64,000 nt of DNA from Paenibacillus hunanensis. GTDB lineage: Bacteria > Bacillota > Bacilli > Paenibacillales > Paenibacillaceae. The DNA lies in NCBI RefSeq assembly GCF_014645615.1, contig NZ_BMMB01000005.1:372001-436000 (forward strand), in the 5' to 3' direction. The position numbers and the translations under genes are program-made. This document shows positions 62,901 to 64,000 of the stretch, piece by piece; within the stretch, counting starts at the first letter, position 1; each line of letters opens with the position of its first letter. The notes below the pieces were generated by a model that saw only the letters and a program-made list of their open reading frames with translations, had not been told where the DNA came from and searched no databases.

Positions 62901-63895
62901 ATCGTCAGTTTCCCTTGAATATGAGCATTCAACAGGGAGGTATAATCCCCTCCTACCGTTACATCTCCATGAATGAGCGTCTCTCCTGCATCCAGCTTGA
63001 GATTACCACTGAATTCGGCAGCGCCTGCTGTAGCAGCTTGACCCGCAGCATGTAGATGCAAGGAGCGAATTGCCGTGATCGTACGTTCACTCGTATCGAA
63101 CGTGATCTCTGCGTCATGCAGAGCTGCTGCATTACGATCATTCAGTAGCCCTTTGACATCCTGTCCAAGCTCGTAGGTGATGCCATTCAGCTGCACCTGC
63201 TGATCCGATACCTTTTGCACGGTAGAGGTGCGTTGCTGTGGGAATAACGCGGATAACAGAATGCTTGTCGCATCGGCACGATTTACAGCCGTCTTCGGCT
63301 GTAGCTTGCCACTGAATTCGCTTAATAGCTCATGTTGAGAAGCCGCTATAAGCGAAGGCGTAGCCCACGCACTTGCACCATTCCACTGCGAAGGGAGCTT
63401 CGTATTCGCATCGATCTGTAGATCAATATGAGCGATACGCACAGCCAGTGCAACTAGCTCCTGTACGGTTACCGAATCCTGTGGACGGAAGCGTCCATCG
63501 CGATCTCCTTGCATCAAGCCAGCCTGCTTTACCGCTTCGATAGCAGGTAAGCTCCATGCGGATACTGCAACATCATGGAACGAGGATTGCGCTGGTGCAG
63601 TTACAGGCAGATGGAGCGCCTGCACAAGTAATGCCGCTAGCTCCTGACGACTTAGCGCTGCCTGCGGACGAAAATGCCCATCCGGTGCGCCTTGAATTAA
63701 TCCCACGGCAAGCGCACGTTGGAGCTGCTCCTGCTGTGCAGAAGATAGTCCACCAATGTCTGTTAGCTTCGATGCTGCTGGTATTGCTTGCTGTGTAGCC
63801 GGAGCAGCATCTGCCACGATAGGGATGGGTAAGGAGGGAATCGCTACCAATAATGCAGCAGCAACTTTAAGCGCGATCGATGTACTTTTTTTCAT
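59903..63895 (-). CDS. Large SLH-anchored surface protein with Ig/cadherin-like repeats
   Basis: 1330 residues. A signal peptide (residues 1-32) precedes three SLH motifs (about residues 45-220), the last one degenerate, which bind secondary wall polymer. A region with short repeated strands (about residues 285-500, LTIADSVKNDFY, GGDDNTVVFNSAVLNDVNVS) looks like a beta-helix, followed by a Ser/Thr/Gly linker. From about residue 520 on, six or so repeats of about 95 residues carry DLSxxFSDPDGDxLTY and AGTxxIxVTAxDGRGG, like Ig/cadherin-type adhesin repeats. A unique C-terminal domain follows. The start at 63895 has GGAAGGG rather far upstream (13 nt); ATG 63961 is an alternative but would put 22 non-signal residues ahead. 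Confidence 0.82.
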   Translation of the reverse strand: MKKSTSIALKVAAALLVAIPSLPIPIVADAAPATQQAIPAASKLTDIGGLSSAQQEQLQRALAVGLIQGAPDGHFRPQAALSRQELAALLVQALHLPVTAPAQSSFHDVAVSAWSLPAIEAVKQAGLMQGDRDGRFRPQDSVTVQELVALAVRIAHIDLQIDANTKLPSQWNGASAWATPSLIAASQHELLSEFSGKLQPKTAVNRADATSILLSALFPQQRTSTVQKVSDQQVQLNGITYELGQDVKGLLNDRNAAALHDAEITFDTSERTITAIRSLHLHAAGQAATAGAAEFSGNLKLDAGETLIHGDVTVGGDYTSLLNAHIQGKLTIADSVKNDFYSEGLQVEGTTSVKGGDDNTVVFNSAVLNDVNVSKQDVHVVMDSNSVVSTVNVNANANIQSGATLPLVNINNGASTVQLQGNVTNLSVNSSQPTQLTGNSSISQLTVSGSGSVAVNTTGAVQTLQVTNPSALVNVSSTTQVSNLSLATGVATSNVTGLSSTTTTGSPGTTTGPVSSGSSSSSNRAPVLTSSLKDIVATEQSANRIIDLNSYFSDPDGDTLTYSASSSKSLIAKTAVSSGKLTISMLSAGTATITVAANDGRGKRVNTTFKVTVNGNPVVTPAADQKLTMEQPGVSLTLKDYFTDPEQGTLTYSAMVDQPDRVKLTLNNSGTLQLDPLQVGIATITVTAKDDAITDDGVQGQSTLTFQVEVLPVPNHKPVAVPLLPVTVTVRGDDEQVDLSHTFSDADGDPMQLSAASVDPGTASATLSGTQLSVHAVKEGTTKIAITAKDGRGGETVAELLVTVLPAPNRSPIVTNTPQAVTLITGRSATDVDLSKLFSDPDDDVLTYEAVTSDVYAAQTSVHASTLSVTPGAAGTASIKVYARDGRGGEITTDIPVTILEEASISFIPQQVVNLRKPPVWFGLMPYLQNIDPDSISVTADTYDHSTATVSTKNASILLTPIQIGDTTVTFDVYDKYGRRNSSSFALQVVKINHAPTVVAAMSEQMLTPGVTNARNYDLSQLFSDEDGDALTYTLTSSNTDVASASIDGNMLTLKAGTISGVTDVAITADDGAGGTVQYTLKVHNALLINTSVITVNLKYGMNAIDYDLSDLFPGQSTFTTYMGTADSTFTGPTSLNNTLLSLTSLPVLQWVVGADGRAAVFAVKQDPVTTKDMYFSQYVDGGDGRMVVLMNTTSASSKNKDYSLTFYKWMKQTNTISTVTLPLLYDGTSQGMNQIIINSTFYDYMDVTSAWYYNDEFMMYSPNDYNLTGIVLKRGNTVLDVLGDPTSQNQMLPNGGTILRKDAIGYGSNQFNLSYEWNKYPKGTYQYVK

Positions 63896-63959
63896 GAATA
63901 GATCCAGCCCTTCCAGAGGAATAAAATGCGTAAAAGCGAAGTGGTCTATCCGAATCGCC

Positions 63960-63995
63960 ATTCCGAATGCACGCTAAAAACTCTGCATTCGGAAT
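63960..63995. other. Perfect hairpin at the right edge
   Basis: ATTCCGAATGCA/TGCATTCGGAAT, 12-bp arms and a 12-nt loop, upstream of the SLH gene. No T-run is visible within the window. It may end a gene beyond the edge. Confidence 0.5.
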
Positions 63996-64000
63996 GACCT

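Overview
The window looks like chromosomal DNA of a Paenibacillus-type member of the Bacillales. The signs are strong GGAGG ribosome binding sites with frequent TTG and GTG starts, S-layer-homology surface proteins, a SigB-type promoter in front of gsiB, CcpA cre boxes, B. subtilis-like GntR, Yxd, Yda and Yko gene sets, and three riboswitches (c-di-AMP, guanine, TPP). There are no rRNA or tRNA genes, no transposase, no phage genes and no CRISPR array. This taxonomic call rests on gene content and cannot be checked here.

Layout. 1-2.3 kb: gluconate permease (cut by the left edge) and its regulator GntR, each with a gnt-type operator. 2.3-5.5 kb: a small AT-rich membrane protein, a secreted SLH-like protein and a membrane-anchored methyltransferase behind a 7-bp microsatellite. 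5.9-9.7 kb: a sugar ABC importer (binding protein plus two permeases, no ATPase) with cre boxes upstream. 10.6-15.1 kb: aldo/keto reductase, DinB-like protein, GNAT, a basic low-complexity protein and an SDR-like protein. 15.4-18.6 kb: a c-di-AMP riboswitch driving a small RCK_N-like protein, next to a KdpD-type Usp protein. 18.9-22.6 kb: DUF4173 membrane protein and an SgrR-type regulator, divergent. 23-25 kb: gsiB and asparaginase. 25.3-27.7 kb: guanine riboswitch-xpt-pbuX. 27.8-32.1 kb: EamA transporter, pyrK-pyrD and a YdcF-like protein. 32.2-38.3 kb: a peptide-sensing and detoxification module of Yxd/Bce type (YxeA, two-component system, ABC transporter) with two matching operators. 38.5-42.3 kb: metallophosphoesterase, greA and a peptide transporter. 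42.4-45.9 kb: a c-di-GMP-controlled exopolysaccharide operon of YdaJKM type that contains a 45-residue membrane protein. 46.4-49.5 kb: rlmN and an amino acid permease. 49.8-54.9 kb: DUF3139 protein and a CstA/BtsT-type transporter with its LytS/LytTR two-component system. 55.5-59.9 kb: TPP riboswitch-tenA-ykoE-ykoD-ykoC, an ECF uptake system for a thiamine precursor. 59.9-63.9 kb: a 1330-residue SLH surface protein.

Two families of short intergenic repeats run through the window. R1 is a hairpin of about 110-130 bp. R2 is a unit of about 70 bp with two small hairpins. R2 sits inside R1, in tandem arrays, and in the 5' leader of the TPP-controlled operon.

The most notable findings are the nested R1/R2 repeats, the c-di-AMP riboswitch that controls an orphan RCK_N-like protein, the twin Yxd promoters with identical geometry, and the c-di-GMP-receptor EPS operon with an extra small protein.
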